From the NCBI RefSeq assembly GCF_036237315.1, contig NZ_CP108356.1, positions 7,073,501 to 7,137,500 on the forward strand: a DNA stretch of 64,000 nt, in the 5' to 3' direction. A model generated the notes under the pieces. The model was given only the letters and a program-made list of their open reading frames with translations, was not told the origin of the DNA and made no database searches. Position numbers and translations under genes: made by a program. This DNA is from Streptomyces sp. NBC_01351. GTDB taxonomy: Bacteria; Actinomycetota; Actinomycetes; Streptomycetales; Streptomycetaceae. Positions 17,901-25,546 of this stretch are shown piece after piece (position 1 is the stretch's first letter; each line of letters starts with the position of its first letter).

Positions 17901-17928
17901 CCACCGCACGGCGGCGCTCACGGACTGA
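14917..17928 (+). CDS. sbcC: SbcC ATPase subunit (Rad50-type)
   Basis: 1003 residues. Walker A HGPTGAGKTSVLDA lies near residue 30. A QVVLLPQGEFAKFL segment (Q-loop region) follows, then long Ala/Glu/Arg-rich coiled coils. The zinc hook is CAVC (Cys518 and Cys521), which dimerises two Rad50-like heads. The ABC signature LSGGETFFASLALALGLAD and Walker B LDTLFIDEGFGSLD are near the C-terminus. It forms the motor of the SbcCD nuclease. The 3' end overlaps the convergent Lrp gene by 11 bases. Confidence 0.92.
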   Translation: MRLHRLSVTAFGPFAEPQEIDFDALSGAGIFLLHGPTGAGKTSVLDAVCYALYGSVPGPRQAPGTSLRSDHASADTPTEVTLELTAGGRRLEITRRPEQDRPKKRGTGTTKDKAQTWLREYDGERWLALSRSHQEIGEEIEQLLGMSREQFCQVVLLPQGEFAKFLRADEAARGRLLGRLFDTRRFAAVETLLGERRRAAEAKVRAGDEKVLHTAQRLAQAAGDGADLRAWPMPGHQPGDPGLAEAVRAWAAVARCSARERLAVAEYALAAVEGRHAAARRAAEEARELDRLQRRHAETTWRAALLAEAAPERERVRALLDRARRGALVAPALELRGAASAAHLAAHHAESAARAELPPALKEAGTEQLAGVEQGLREALGALGAARRDEQRSAEIGRERADLERESRAAEEAHLESAEWLERWDATRAELQERADAAQQAATLAEQLAGRLEPARMHLNAARRRDEFAAEAERTEGELLTLREESAAARERWLELKEARLRGIAAELAEALVAGEACAVCGSAEHPEPARPAPGHVDRAAEDAAHAHFERAEQARAAVERRLAATQKARTEAAAAAGDATTGELLALTSELSAGHAAAHAEAAGLHTARERLARAEREHASRSADWQGAERQAAARASRREALDREQAALEAELALVRDGAPTVAARARTLEDRVRIVSGSAAALRRAETTAARLKEADDQLADAAFKAGFDTIGEAADAVLPEYERTALQHRLDAWQAEEAMLADRLGESDTAAAAALPPAAPEEAEAYAARAAAKLRTAGSAFDAARFRCEELDRLSRQAEHELRALGPLREAYDRVARLAGLTAGTSADNERKMRLEAYVLAARLEQVAAAATVRLLRMSGGRYTLVHSDARASGRGRSGLGLHVVDAWTGSERDTATLSGGETFFASLALALGLADVVTDEAGGMRLDTLFIDEGFGSLDDQALDEVLDVLDSLRERDRSVGIVSHVADLRTRVQAQLEIVKQRGGSVVRHRTAALTD

Positions 17929-18364
17929 GCGGCCTGCGGGGGAGCGGCGACGAGTACACGATGCTCGTCGTCACCGAGCCGAGGCCCGAAATGCGGCCCG
18001 TGACCTCCTCCAGGTGCGCCATCGAGCGGGCGGCGACCTTGAGCACGAAGCAGTCGTCGCCCGTGACGTGATGGGCCTCCAAGATCTCCGACGTGGCGTC
18101 CAGGAAGTCGTGGAACGGCTTGTAGTTGCCGTGCGGATAGCGCAGCCGCACCAGCGCGAGGATCGTCTTGCCGAGCTTCTCCGGATCCACCACCGCCGTG
18201 TACCCGGTGATGACGCCGGCCTCCTCCAGCCGGCGGACCCGCTCGGTGACGGCGCTGGCGGACATGGATACGGCGCGCGCGAGCTCGGTGAAGCTGGCAC
18301 GGCCGTCGCGCTGGAGGACTTCGAGGATCCGCCAGTCGGTGGGGTCAGGGGAATAGTCGGTCAT
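17918..18364 (-). CDS. Lrp/AsnC family transcriptional regulator
   Basis: 148 residues. An N-terminal winged HTH (about 8-60: TDWRILEVLQRDGRASFTEL, AVTERVRRLEEAGVI) precedes a RAM/AsnC ligand domain (about 68-140, AHHVTGDDCFVLKVAARSM). Such proteins sense amino acids or related metabolites. It is divergent from the rhodanese gene, whose promoter region carries a palindrome, so the rhodanese is a likely target. Confidence 0.9.
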   Translation of the reverse strand: MTDYSPDPTDWRILEVLQRDGRASFTELARAVSMSASAVTERVRRLEEAGVITGYTAVVDPEKLGKTILALVRLRYPHGNYKPFHDFLDATSEILEAHHVTGDDCFVLKVAARSMAHLEEVTGRISGLGSVTTSIVYSSPLPRRPLSP

Positions 18365-18439
18365 GACGTAGGTCTAGCAGGGGATTCCCCGCCTGTACAA
18401 CGAAAAGGCCGGGGAAAACCACTTCCGAGGGTGATCAAC

Positions 18440-18452
18440 AAATCGTAGATTT
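18440..18452. promoter_or_regulatory. Palindrome overlapping rhodanese -10 region
   Basis: AAATC-GTA-GATTT overlaps a -10 hexamer TAGATT (18446-18451), which lies seven bases before the rhodanese ATG (a nearly leaderless transcript). TTCCGA at 18423-18428 is a possible -35 with a 17-base spacer. A protein bound to the palindrome would cover the promoter. The divergent Lrp regulator is the obvious candidate. Confidence 0.45.
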
Positions 18453-18458
18453 CTCGGC

Positions 18459-18974
18459 ATGACGACGACGCAGAACACCACTTCCCCCGCCGCCACCACC
18501 AACCCCGTGCTCCGGGTGCCCCCGGCGTCCCCGGCCGCGGCCGCGGCGTACTTCGCCGCCAGTCTGGCCTTCCACGCGGACGTCTCGGACGTCGCCGCCG
18601 CCTTCAAGGCCCACCGGGAGCAGGGCGCCGAGCTCGGCTTCCAGCTGATCGACTCCCGCTCCACCCCGTCCTGGGACCAGGCCCACGTGCCCGGAGCCGT
18701 CCACCTGCCCACCGCCCTCATCCCCGAGCAGGCCGAGCGGCTCCTGGACAAGAACGTCCCCGTGGTGACGTACTGCTGGGGCCCCGGCTGCAACGGCGGC
18801 ACCCGCTCCGCCCTGGCCCTGGCCGAACTCGGCTACCAGGTCAAGGAGATGCTCGGCGGCATCGAGTACTGGATCCGCGAGGGCTTCGAGGTCGAGACCT
18901 GGCAGGGCAGCCAGCAGCGCGCGGAGGCCGACCCGCTGACCGCGCCCACCGACTCGGACGACTGCGGCTGCTGA
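18459..18974 (+). CDS. Rhodanese-like domain protein
   Basis: 171 residues. After a Thr/Ala/Pro-rich start, the rhodanese fold contains FQLIDSRSTPSWDQAHVPGAVHLP and the active-site loop VVTYCWGPGCNGGTRSALAL. That loop has two Cys (YCWGPGC) and is longer than the six-residue CxxxxR loop of ordinary sulfurtransferases. The C-terminus ends DDCGC, two more Cys exposed on a flexible tail. Likely role: persulfide or sulfane-sulfur transfer, or redox sensing. Its divergent Lrp neighbour probably regulates it. Confidence 0.8.
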   Translation: MTTTQNTTSPAATTNPVLRVPPASPAAAAAYFAASLAFHADVSDVAAAFKAHREQGAELGFQLIDSRSTPSWDQAHVPGAVHLPTALIPEQAERLLDKNVPVVTYCWGPGCNGGTRSALALAELGYQVKEMLGGIEYWIREGFEVETWQGSQQRAEADPLTAPTDSDDCGC

Positions 18975-19098
18975 GGTGTGCGCCTTACGAGCCGTGCGCG
19001 CCGTACCAGCCGTACGAGGCCCACGCGGACGGGCCGCTCACTCCAGGGGGAGACGAGCGGCCCGTTCGTCGTTCGTGGTGACGTCGTTCGCGGTGGTG

Positions 19099-20802
19099 TC
19101 AGAGCTTGGAGAGCTCGTCCACGAGGTCGTCCAGCCCCAGCGAACCCTGCGACAGCGCCGCCATGTGCCAGGCCTTCAGGTCGAAGGACTCGCCGCGCGC
19201 GGCCCGCGCGTTGTCGCGGCCCAGCAGCCAGGCGCGCTCGCCCAGCTTGTAACCGATCGCCTGCCCCGGCATCGACAGGTAACGGGTCAGCTCGCTCTCG
19301 ACGAAGTCCCCCGGCCGGCCGCTGTGCAGGCCGAAGAACTCCTGCGCCAGATCCACCGTCCACCGCTCGCCGGGGTGGAACGGCGAGTCCGCCGGGATCT
19401 CCAGGCCCAGGTGCATGCCGATGTCCACGATGACCCGCGCCGCGCGCATCATCTGGCAGTCCAGGTAGCCCAGGCGCTGCTCCGCGTCCTTGAGGTACCC
19501 GAGCTCGTCCATCAGTCGCTCCGCGTACAGCGCCCAGCCCTCGGCGTTGGCGCTGACGAGGCCGACGCCCGCCTGGTAGCGGGAGAGCTGGTCCGCGACG
19601 TGCGTCCACTGCGCGAGCTGCAGGTGGTGGCCGGGAACGCCCTCGTGGTACCAGGTGGAGACGAGGTCGTAGACGGGGAAGCGGGTCTGGCCCATGGTGG
19701 GCAGCCAGGTACGGCCCGGGCGGGAGAAGTCCTCCGAGGGGTTCGTGTAGTACGGGGCTGCGGCGCCGCCCGGCGGGGCGATCATCGACTCCACGCGCTT
19801 GACCCGCTCGGCGAGTTCGAAGTGGGTGCCGTCGAGGTTCTCGATGGCCTCGTCCATGAGGCCCTGGAGCCAGGCCTGGACCTCGTCGACGCCCTCGATG
19901 TGGGTGCCGTGCTCGTCCAGGTGCTTCAGCGCCTCCCAGGGGCCGGCGCCCGGGAGGATCTTGGCCGCCTCGGTCTTCATTTCGGCGAGCAGGCGGTGGT
20001 ATTCCGACCAGCCGTACGCGTACGCCTCGTCCAGGTCCAGATCGGTGCCGTTGAAGTAGCGCGACCAGCGGGCGTAGCGCTCGCGGCCCACGGTGTCCGG
20101 CTTGCCGTCGACGGCCGGCGCGTACACGTCGCGCATCCAGTCGCGGAGCTCGACGACGGTGGCGGTCGCGCCGGCGGCCGCCTCGGCCAGTTCGGTGCGC
20201 AGGGATTCGGGGCCGGCCGCGGCGAAGTCCTCGAAGAAGGCGGGCTCGTCGCCGTCCTGCCCGGCCCAGGTGCCGAGCTGGCCGATCATGGTGGCGGTGG
20301 CGCGGGGGCCGCCGTACAGGCCGCGCTCCAGGCCGAGGGCCAGGCTCTCGCGGTACCCGGCGAGGGCGGCGGGTACGGCGCGCAGCCGCTCGGCGATGGC
20401 CGCCCACTCCTCGTCGGTGTCGGCCGGGGTGAGGGTGAAGACCTCGCGGACGGAGTGCGCGGGGCTGTGGATGTTGCTGACCGTGCACAGGTCCTCGTCG
20501 GCCTCGTGGACCGCGAGTTCGGCGGTGAGGCGCTCGCGCAGCAGGCGGGCACAACGGCGCTCGGCGTCGCTGTCGGCGCCGGGCAGCCGCTCGGCGGCGT
20601 CGAGGCGGTCGAGGGTGGTACGAGCGAGTTCGGCGACGGCCGCGCGGCCGGCCGGGGAGAAGTCCGGGAGCTTGGCGGAGCTCTCGGCGACACCGAGGTA
20701 GGTGCCCGTGATCGGGTCGAGGGCGATGAGGTCGTCGACGTACGCGTCGGCCACCTCGCGGGGCAGCCGGGAAGCGCTGCCGTTGTGGAGGATCTCTGAC
20801 AT
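19099..20802 (-). CDS. DUF885 family protein, putative zinc carboxypeptidase
   Basis: 567 residues from ATG at 20802; upstream in-frame codons look unconserved. The gluzincin motif HEGVPGHHLQ (about residue 380) is the family's HExxH-type site, with downstream NAEGWALYAERLMDELG supplying the third metal ligand Glu. The upstream PYYTNPSEDFSRPGRTWLP and the C-terminal MPGQAIGYKLGE are typical of DUF885. There is no signal peptide, so it probably acts in the cytosol as a peptidase; the substrate is unknown. Confidence 0.8.
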   Translation of the reverse strand: MSEILHNGSASRLPREVADAYVDDLIALDPITGTYLGVAESSAKLPDFSPAGRAAVAELARTTLDRLDAAERLPGADSDAERRCARLLRERLTAELAVHEADEDLCTVSNIHSPAHSVREVFTLTPADTDEEWAAIAERLRAVPAALAGYRESLALGLERGLYGGPRATATMIGQLGTWAGQDGDEPAFFEDFAAAGPESLRTELAEAAAGATATVVELRDWMRDVYAPAVDGKPDTVGRERYARWSRYFNGTDLDLDEAYAYGWSEYHRLLAEMKTEAAKILPGAGPWEALKHLDEHGTHIEGVDEVQAWLQGLMDEAIENLDGTHFELAERVKRVESMIAPPGGAAAPYYTNPSEDFSRPGRTWLPTMGQTRFPVYDLVSTWYHEGVPGHHLQLAQWTHVADQLSRYQAGVGLVSANAEGWALYAERLMDELGYLKDAEQRLGYLDCQMMRAARVIVDIGMHLGLEIPADSPFHPGERWTVDLAQEFFGLHSGRPGDFVESELTRYLSMPGQAIGYKLGERAWLLGRDNARAARGESFDLKAWHMAALSQGSLGLDDLVDELSKL

Positions 20803-20849
20803 GCGGACATCTTCGTACGTGAGACGGGCCCGCGTCATCACCGTATGAC

Positions 20850-20863
20850 GTCAGTCTGCTGAC
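20850..20863. promoter_or_regulatory. Inverted repeat upstream of DUF885 gene
   Basis: GTCAG-TCTG-CTGAC, with an overlapping TGACGTCA, lies 48-61 bases before the DUF885 start. The symmetry and position suit an operator for an unknown regulator. Confidence 0.3.
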
Positions 20864-20888
20864 TTGGTCCGCCGGCGGCAACGCCCGC

Positions 20889-20922
20889 GACCCGCACGCG
20901 GCCCTTCGGCGCGGTGCGGGTC
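20889..20922 (-). terminator. Hairpin terminator of the ACT-GNAT gene
   Basis: GACCCGCAC and GTGCGGGTC form a perfect 9-bp stem around a GC-rich loop that contains a TTCG-like core. It lies 77 bases past the stop of the minus-strand GNAT gene and before the DUF885 gene. Confidence 0.5.
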
Positions 20923-20998
20923 GGGGTACGGGCCTGGTCGGGGGCCTGGTGGAGGGCCTGGTACGGGCCGCCCGGTGCCGGCGGCAACAGGGCCCGGG

Positions 20999-22474
20999 TC
21001 AGTGGTGGTTGCGCGGGGACTGCGGTTCGCGCCGGGGGAGTTCGCGGGCGCCCTCGTGGGTGACGTCGTACGGGAGCCGCGAGCTGACGGGGGTCGCGTC
21101 CAGCCGGGCCGTGATCACCAGGGTGCCCTCCTCGATCTGGTAGTCGAGGGGGAGGCCCAGCCCGCGCATGGCGGCGACCATGCCGGTGTTGGCGGCCTGC
21201 GTGACGGCGTACACGCTGTCGCACCCGGCTTCGACGGCCATCGCGACGAGGCGGCGCAGCAGTTCGGAGCCGATCCCCCGGCGCTGCCAGTCGTCCTCGA
21301 TGAGCAGTGCGACCTCGGTCTCGTCGCCGTCCCACAGGAGGTGGCCGAGGGCCACGAGCTTGCCGGAGGCGGTGGTGGCGGCCAGGGTGCGGCCGAACCG
21401 GGGGCTGAGCAGGTGGCCGAGGTAGCGGTCGGCGTCGGAGACGGGGCCGTGGTAGCGCAGCGACAGGGTGCGCTCGGAGCAGCGGTCGTGCATCGCGCGG
21501 GCCGCCGGCAGGTCGGAGCCGTCGGCGCGGCGGACGGTGATCTCGTTGCCTTCGGGCAGGGTCAGCACGTCCAGGCCGCGCGGGACGCGGGGGCCGAGGC
21601 GGGCGTCGAGCTCGACGAGGGCGCGGGCACGGGCGAACTCGGTCGGCGTGAAGGGCAGGTAGGGCCGCTCCACGGTGATCGCGCCGCCGGAAGGGTCGCG
21701 CAGCCGCATGACGGTGGCCTCCAGAACCCCTTCCACGGGGGCGTCGGCGCCCGCGTTGGGGCGGCCGGAGAGGGTGGTCGCCGGGATCGAGTGGATCGTG
21801 CAGCGGCCGAGCAGCTGCCGCAGCGCGAGGGGGAGCTCGGCGGCGTCCAGCGCGGTGCGGGTGGCCAGGCCCAGGACGCGGGTCGGGGTGTCGACGAGGT
21901 CGTGGGCGTCGGCGCGTTCGATCCAGGTGCTGTGGCCGCCGGCCAGGGCGACGGCGCGCGTGAGTTCGGCGGAGGGCAGCTGCTGGGGGGCGCGCAGGAG
22001 GAACTCGTCGACGGTGCCGCCCTCGGGGAGCGGGTGCGTCTGGAGGGTCAGGATGTCGACGCCGTTGTGGGCGAGGGCGGTGCACAGGGCGGCCAGGGAG
22101 CCGGGCTCGTCCCGTACGGTCGTGCGCATCCGCCAGAGCGCGGCGGACGGCGCGTCCGCGGCGGGGTCTCCGCTCGCGGTCGCGCTCGTGGCCCCGCTCG
22201 TGGTCGCGACCGCGGCCGGGGCCGCCGCCGGGGTGGTGCCCGGCGGCGGCGCATGGCTGTGACGCCTTGCCCACCAGGTGTGGAAGGCCGCGGTGACGAG
22301 GAGCGCGACGGCCGAGGCCACGAGCAGGACCGGGCCCCTGGGGCCGTGCACGACGAGATTGGCGATGGCGTCGGCGACCGCGACGGCGCAGAAGAGCGCG
22401 GCGAGTTCGACGACGTCACGGCGCCAGTGGTGGCGGTGGGAACGCTGGGCGGAGGCAAGATCACGGTCAGTCAT
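20999..22474 (-). CDS. Membrane-anchored ACT-GNAT fusion protein
   Basis: 491 residues from ATG at 22474. Two transmembrane helices (about 20-60: VELAALFCAVAVADAIANLV and LLVASAVALLVTAAFHTWW) are followed by an Ala/Thr/Pro linker. An ACT domain comes next (about 112-180, VRDEPGSLAALCTALAHNGVDIL), then a second ACT-like segment, and a GNAT acetyltransferase domain (about 330-455). The acetyl-CoA loop is IEDDWQRRGIGSELLRRL. ACT domains bind amino acids, so acetylation is plausibly controlled by an amino acid as in some protein acetyltransferases. Substrate unknown. Confidence 0.75.
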   Translation of the reverse strand: MTDRDLASAQRSHRHHWRRDVVELAALFCAVAVADAIANLVVHGPRGPVLLVASAVALLVTAAFHTWWARRHSHAPPPGTTPAAAPAAVATTSGATSATASGDPAADAPSAALWRMRTTVRDEPGSLAALCTALAHNGVDILTLQTHPLPEGGTVDEFLLRAPQQLPSAELTRAVALAGGHSTWIERADAHDLVDTPTRVLGLATRTALDAAELPLALRQLLGRCTIHSIPATTLSGRPNAGADAPVEGVLEATVMRLRDPSGGAITVERPYLPFTPTEFARARALVELDARLGPRVPRGLDVLTLPEGNEITVRRADGSDLPAARAMHDRCSERTLSLRYHGPVSDADRYLGHLLSPRFGRTLAATTASGKLVALGHLLWDGDETEVALLIEDDWQRRGIGSELLRRLVAMAVEAGCDSVYAVTQAANTGMVAAMRGLGLPLDYQIEEGTLVITARLDATPVSSRLPYDVTHEGARELPRREPQSPRNHH

Positions 22475-22580
22475 GCACACCACTGTGACGTAAGGGTGTT
22501 GCGTGATCACGAACGATCTGTGACCGACTGGTTAAGTGTCCATCTGGCCGATTTCATCCAGTTTTCCAGGCTATTTCCGG

Positions 22581-24149
22581 CTACTGACCCACGCGCCCGG
22601 GCTGGAGGGTCTTGGTGAACAGGACACCGCCTCCCTGCTGCCGCAGCCGGACGGTGAGCTCCCCGCTGCCGCCGTCGATGTCCACCTCGCCGTAGTACGG
22701 GGGGTTCTCCGACGGGGACATGTTGGCGAACGGCGCCGACTGGACGAAGGCCGTCTCCGGGCCGAAGGTGGCGTCGAGCCGCCCGGCCGGGAAGCCGCCC
22801 GCGCCGATCGGGCCGGAGACGAACTCCCAGAACGGCGCGAAGTCGGCGAAGGCGGCCCGCTCCGGCGCGTAGTGGTTGGCGGCGGTGTAGTGCACGTCGG
22901 CGGTGAGCCAGAGGGTGCCGGTGATGCGCTGGTGCTTGATGTGGCGCAGCAGCTCGGCGATCTGGAGCTCACGCCCCAGCGGGGCGCCGGGGTCGCCCTG
23001 CGCCACGGCCTCGAAGTTCGTCGCCCCGTCGCCGACGACGATGCCGAGCGGCATGTCGGCGGCGATCACCTTCCAGGTGGCGCGGGAGCGGGTGAGCTCG
23101 CGCTTCAGCCAGGCCAGCTGCTCGGGGCCGAGGATTCCGATGGGGTCCTCGGTCTGCGTGCCGGGGGAGTTGGCGTTCCGGTACGTGCGCATGTCGAGCA
23201 CGAAGACGTCGAGGAGCGGGCCGTACCGCATCGCGCGGTACATCCGGCCCTCGGCGCGGCCGCCGCGCAGGTCGGTGACGGGGAAGTACTCGCCGAAGAC
23301 CTGGCGGGCTCGGGCGGCGAGGGTGTCGGCTTCGCGCACCGTGTAGCGGGGGTCGTCGATCAGCTGGCCCGGGTACCAGTTGTTGCGCACCTCGTGGTCG
23401 TCCCACTGGGCGAGGACGGGGACCTGGGCGTTGAAGTCGCGCAGGTTGGGATCGAGCAGGTTGTAGCGGAAGTTCCCGCGGAACTCGGCCAGGGTCTCGG
23501 CGACCTTCGACTTCTCCTCGGTGGTGACGTTGCGCCACGTGCTGCCGTCACGGAGGGGTACGGCGGCCTTGATCGGCCCGTCGGCGTAGATCGTGTCCCC
23601 GCTGAAGAGGAAGAAGTCGGGGTCGCGCAGCCGCATCTCCTCGAAGACCCGGTAGCCGCCGAGATCGGGGTTGATGCCCCAGCCCTGGCCGGCCAGGTCC
23701 CCCGACCAGAGGAAGCGCACGTCGTGGCGGCGGGAGACGGGGGTGGTGCGGAAGCTGCCGCGGACCGGCTCGGACGTGCGGCGCGGGTCGTCGGGGTCGG
23801 CCAGGACGACCCGGTAGTGGATCTGCCGGCCGGGCGGGAGGTCGCGCAGGACGGTCGTACCGGTGAAGTCGCCCGAGGGGCCGAGCAGCGGACCGCGGTG
23901 GTGGCGTACGGCGTAGCGGAACGCCTCGCTCGGCGAGGTCTCCACGTACATCCGGGCCGGGCGGTCGGAGCGGGTCCACACGGTGGCGGAGTGGGCGGTG
24001 ATCTCGCCTGACTGCACGCCCCAGAGCGCGTTCGGCCGGCCGGAGCGGGCGAAGGCGGGGGCCGCGAGCGCCGGAGCGGCGAAGAGTGCGGAGGACAGGG
24101 CGAGCGAACCGCCGATCAGGGACCTTCGGGTGTGCGGCATCGGTGCCAT
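22581..24149 (-). CDS. phoD: PhoD-type alkaline phosphatase, Tat-secreted
   Basis: 522 residues. The Tat signal (HTRRSLIGGSLALSSALFAAP) ends near the Ala-rich cleavage site. A fibronectin-like N-domain (about 40-140) is followed by the metallophosphatase domain: WSGDLAG, FLFSGDTIYADG, AQWDDHEVRNNW and LTADVHY bind Fe/Ca as in PhoD. It releases phosphate from phosphodiesters and monoesters outside the cell. A PHO box lies 72-93 bases upstream (24221-24242), consistent with PhoP control. ATG 24140 is an alternative start. Confidence 0.88.
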   Translation of the reverse strand: MAPMPHTRRSLIGGSLALSSALFAAPALAAPAFARSGRPNALWGVQSGEITAHSATVWTRSDRPARMYVETSPSEAFRYAVRHHRGPLLGPSGDFTGTTVLRDLPPGRQIHYRVVLADPDDPRRTSEPVRGSFRTTPVSRRHDVRFLWSGDLAGQGWGINPDLGGYRVFEEMRLRDPDFFLFSGDTIYADGPIKAAVPLRDGSTWRNVTTEEKSKVAETLAEFRGNFRYNLLDPNLRDFNAQVPVLAQWDDHEVRNNWYPGQLIDDPRYTVREADTLAARARQVFGEYFPVTDLRGGRAEGRMYRAMRYGPLLDVFVLDMRTYRNANSPGTQTEDPIGILGPEQLAWLKRELTRSRATWKVIAADMPLGIVVGDGATNFEAVAQGDPGAPLGRELQIAELLRHIKHQRITGTLWLTADVHYTAANHYAPERAAFADFAPFWEFVSGPIGAGGFPAGRLDATFGPETAFVQSAPFANMSPSENPPYYGEVDIDGGSGELTVRLRQQGGGVLFTKTLQPGRVGQ

Positions 24150-24220
24150 CGGTGCGTCTCCAGGGGCGGGCGGGGGTGGGTCGGACCAGCGTGCCGCCGC
24201 ACCCCGGCCCGGCCGCGTCG

Positions 24221-24242
24221 CCCACGCGAACCGGGGATGAAC
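24221..24242 (-). promoter_or_regulatory. PHO box (PhoP operator) of phoD
   Basis: Read on the minus strand, two contiguous 11-base units occur: GTTCATCCCCG and GTTCGCGTGGG. The Streptomyces PhoP direct-repeat unit is G(G/T)TCAYYYR(G/C)G; the units match it at 10 and 9 of 11 positions. Two adjacent units form a minimal PhoP operator. The downstream gene is an alkaline phosphatase. Confidence 0.7.
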
Positions 24243-24407
24243 AGCCGCCAGCCGCTCAGCCGTTCGGCCTGCGCGGCGGGGGCGGGTGTGCTGTCGCCGG
24301 AGCGCTTGCTGCTGAGTCCTTGCCGCTGCTCCCTTGCTGCCGCACCCGCTCCTTGCCGCTGCCCCCGGCCTTCGGGCGCCCCGCCCCGCGCCGCACCGTG
24401 CCGTGGG

Positions 24408-25259
24408 TCAGGCGGCCACGAGGCGCCGGCTGCGGGCGGTGTCCAGGATCACCCGGGAGACGAGTGCCGGATCGTCGTTCATCGGAACGTGGCCGCAGCC
24501 CGGGAGCCGGACCAGTCGGGCTCCGGGGATGGTGTGCTTGGCCCGTACGCCCTGGCGGCGCAGCAGCAGCCGGTCGCGGGTGCCCCAGGCGACGGTGACC
24601 GGCAGGCCGGGCACGTCTTCGGTGAACCGTACGGACCCACCCGCGGCCAGGGTCGCCTCGAAGCCGGTGGCCTCCCGCAGGGCGAGGGTCTCGGCGACCA
24701 CGGCCTCGGGCGAACGGCGGGTCGGGCGGGCGTAGATGGTGCCGGTCAGCGCGGCCCGTCCGGCGGCACCGCGCGAGAGCCGCTCCAGTGCGGGGCGGGG
24801 CAGGGCCTTGGCGCCGGCGCGCATCGTGAGGAGGGTGGCGAAGGCGTAGCGGCGTTCGCCCTCCGTCCAGAACCCGGCGGGGGAGAGGGCGGTGACCGAG
24901 CGGGCGAGGCCGGTCCGGCCCATTTCGAGCGCGAGCAGGCCGCCGAGGGAGTTGCCCGCGACGTGCGGGCGCTCGACACCGAGGGCCGCGCACAGTGCGC
25001 CGAGCGCGGGAACCACCGTGGCCAGGTCGTAGGGAACCCCTTCGGGCAGCGGCTCCGAGGCGCCGAAGCCGGGCAGGTCGACGGCGATCACCTCGTGCTC
25101 GGCGGCGAGGATGTCGGTCACCGGGTGCCAGGCCTGGAGGTGGTGGCCGATGCCGTGCAGCAGGAGGAGGGGTTCGCCCGCGCCCTTGCGCTCGTAGGCG
25201 ACGGTGGTGGTGCGGGGGCCGAGCGGCGAATCGATCGTGAAGGAGACCGTGGCGGTCAT
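24408..25259 (-). CDS. Alpha/beta hydrolase
   Basis: 283 residues from ATG at 25259 with GAGGAG upstream. The oxyanion region is LLLLHGIGHHLQAW. The nucleophile elbow GNSLGG (about residue 100), an acid in WGTRDRLL, and the His in GCGHVPMNDDP form the triad. The cap region (LTMRAGAKALPRPALERL) is typical of haloperoxidase/esterase-like hydrolases. Cytosolic, substrate unknown. The 258 bases between this gene and phoD hold the PHO box and an imperfect CTTGC(C/T)GC(T/C)G repeat at about 24305-24365, nothing else recognisable. Confidence 0.8.
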   Translation of the reverse strand: MTATVSFTIDSPLGPRTTTVAYERKGAGEPLLLLHGIGHHLQAWHPVTDILAAEHEVIAVDLPGFGASEPLPEGVPYDLATVVPALGALCAALGVERPHVAGNSLGGLLALEMGRTGLARSVTALSPAGFWTEGERRYAFATLLTMRAGAKALPRPALERLSRGAAGRAALTGTIYARPTRRSPEAVVAETLALREATGFEATLAAGGSVRFTEDVPGLPVTVAWGTRDRLLLRRQGVRAKHTIPGARLVRLPGCGHVPMNDDPALVSRVILDTARSRRLVAA

Positions 25260-25426
25260 GCTGCTCCTCGTCGGCTGGGCATGTGTGAGACAGGCTGTCA
25301 GTAGTGCCACTGCCATGATTACCGCCCGGTAGCCCTTGACTACAACCCTCTGGTGCACACGAGAACATCCCGTGAACGGCTTGATGCGTATGCCCGATCT
25401 GCCCCGGACAGGGGTGAGCATTGGTC

Positions 25427-25455
25427 TTGACCAAGGGGGTGTGCCGTCCTATCGT
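25427..25455 (+). promoter_or_regulatory. Promoter of the GntR gene
   Basis: TTGACC (25427-25432), a 17-base spacer and TATCGT (25450-25455) form a good housekeeping-sigma promoter. The leader then contains a CCTTT-N7-AAAGG inverted repeat (25475-25491) in an AT-rich patch, a possible autoregulatory operator. The rest of the 287-base gap before the GntR gene shows no other clear signal. Confidence 0.6.
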
Positions 25456-25546
25456 CGCAGGGATAGTGCAGGAACCTTTAATAAACAAAGGCGCGGAACT
25501 GCCGCTGGAACACACGGCGAGTGCGGCGATCGCAGGAGGAGTCAGG

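Noticed and set aside
14115..18071. 1318-codon open frame overlapping sbcD and sbcC
   Set aside because: Arg/Pro/Ala-rich translation with no domain; sbcD and sbcC explain the region.
25355..25375. GAACATCCCGTGAAC as a LexA box
   Set aside because: The right half-site should be GTTC, which is absent; only direct GAAC copies are present.
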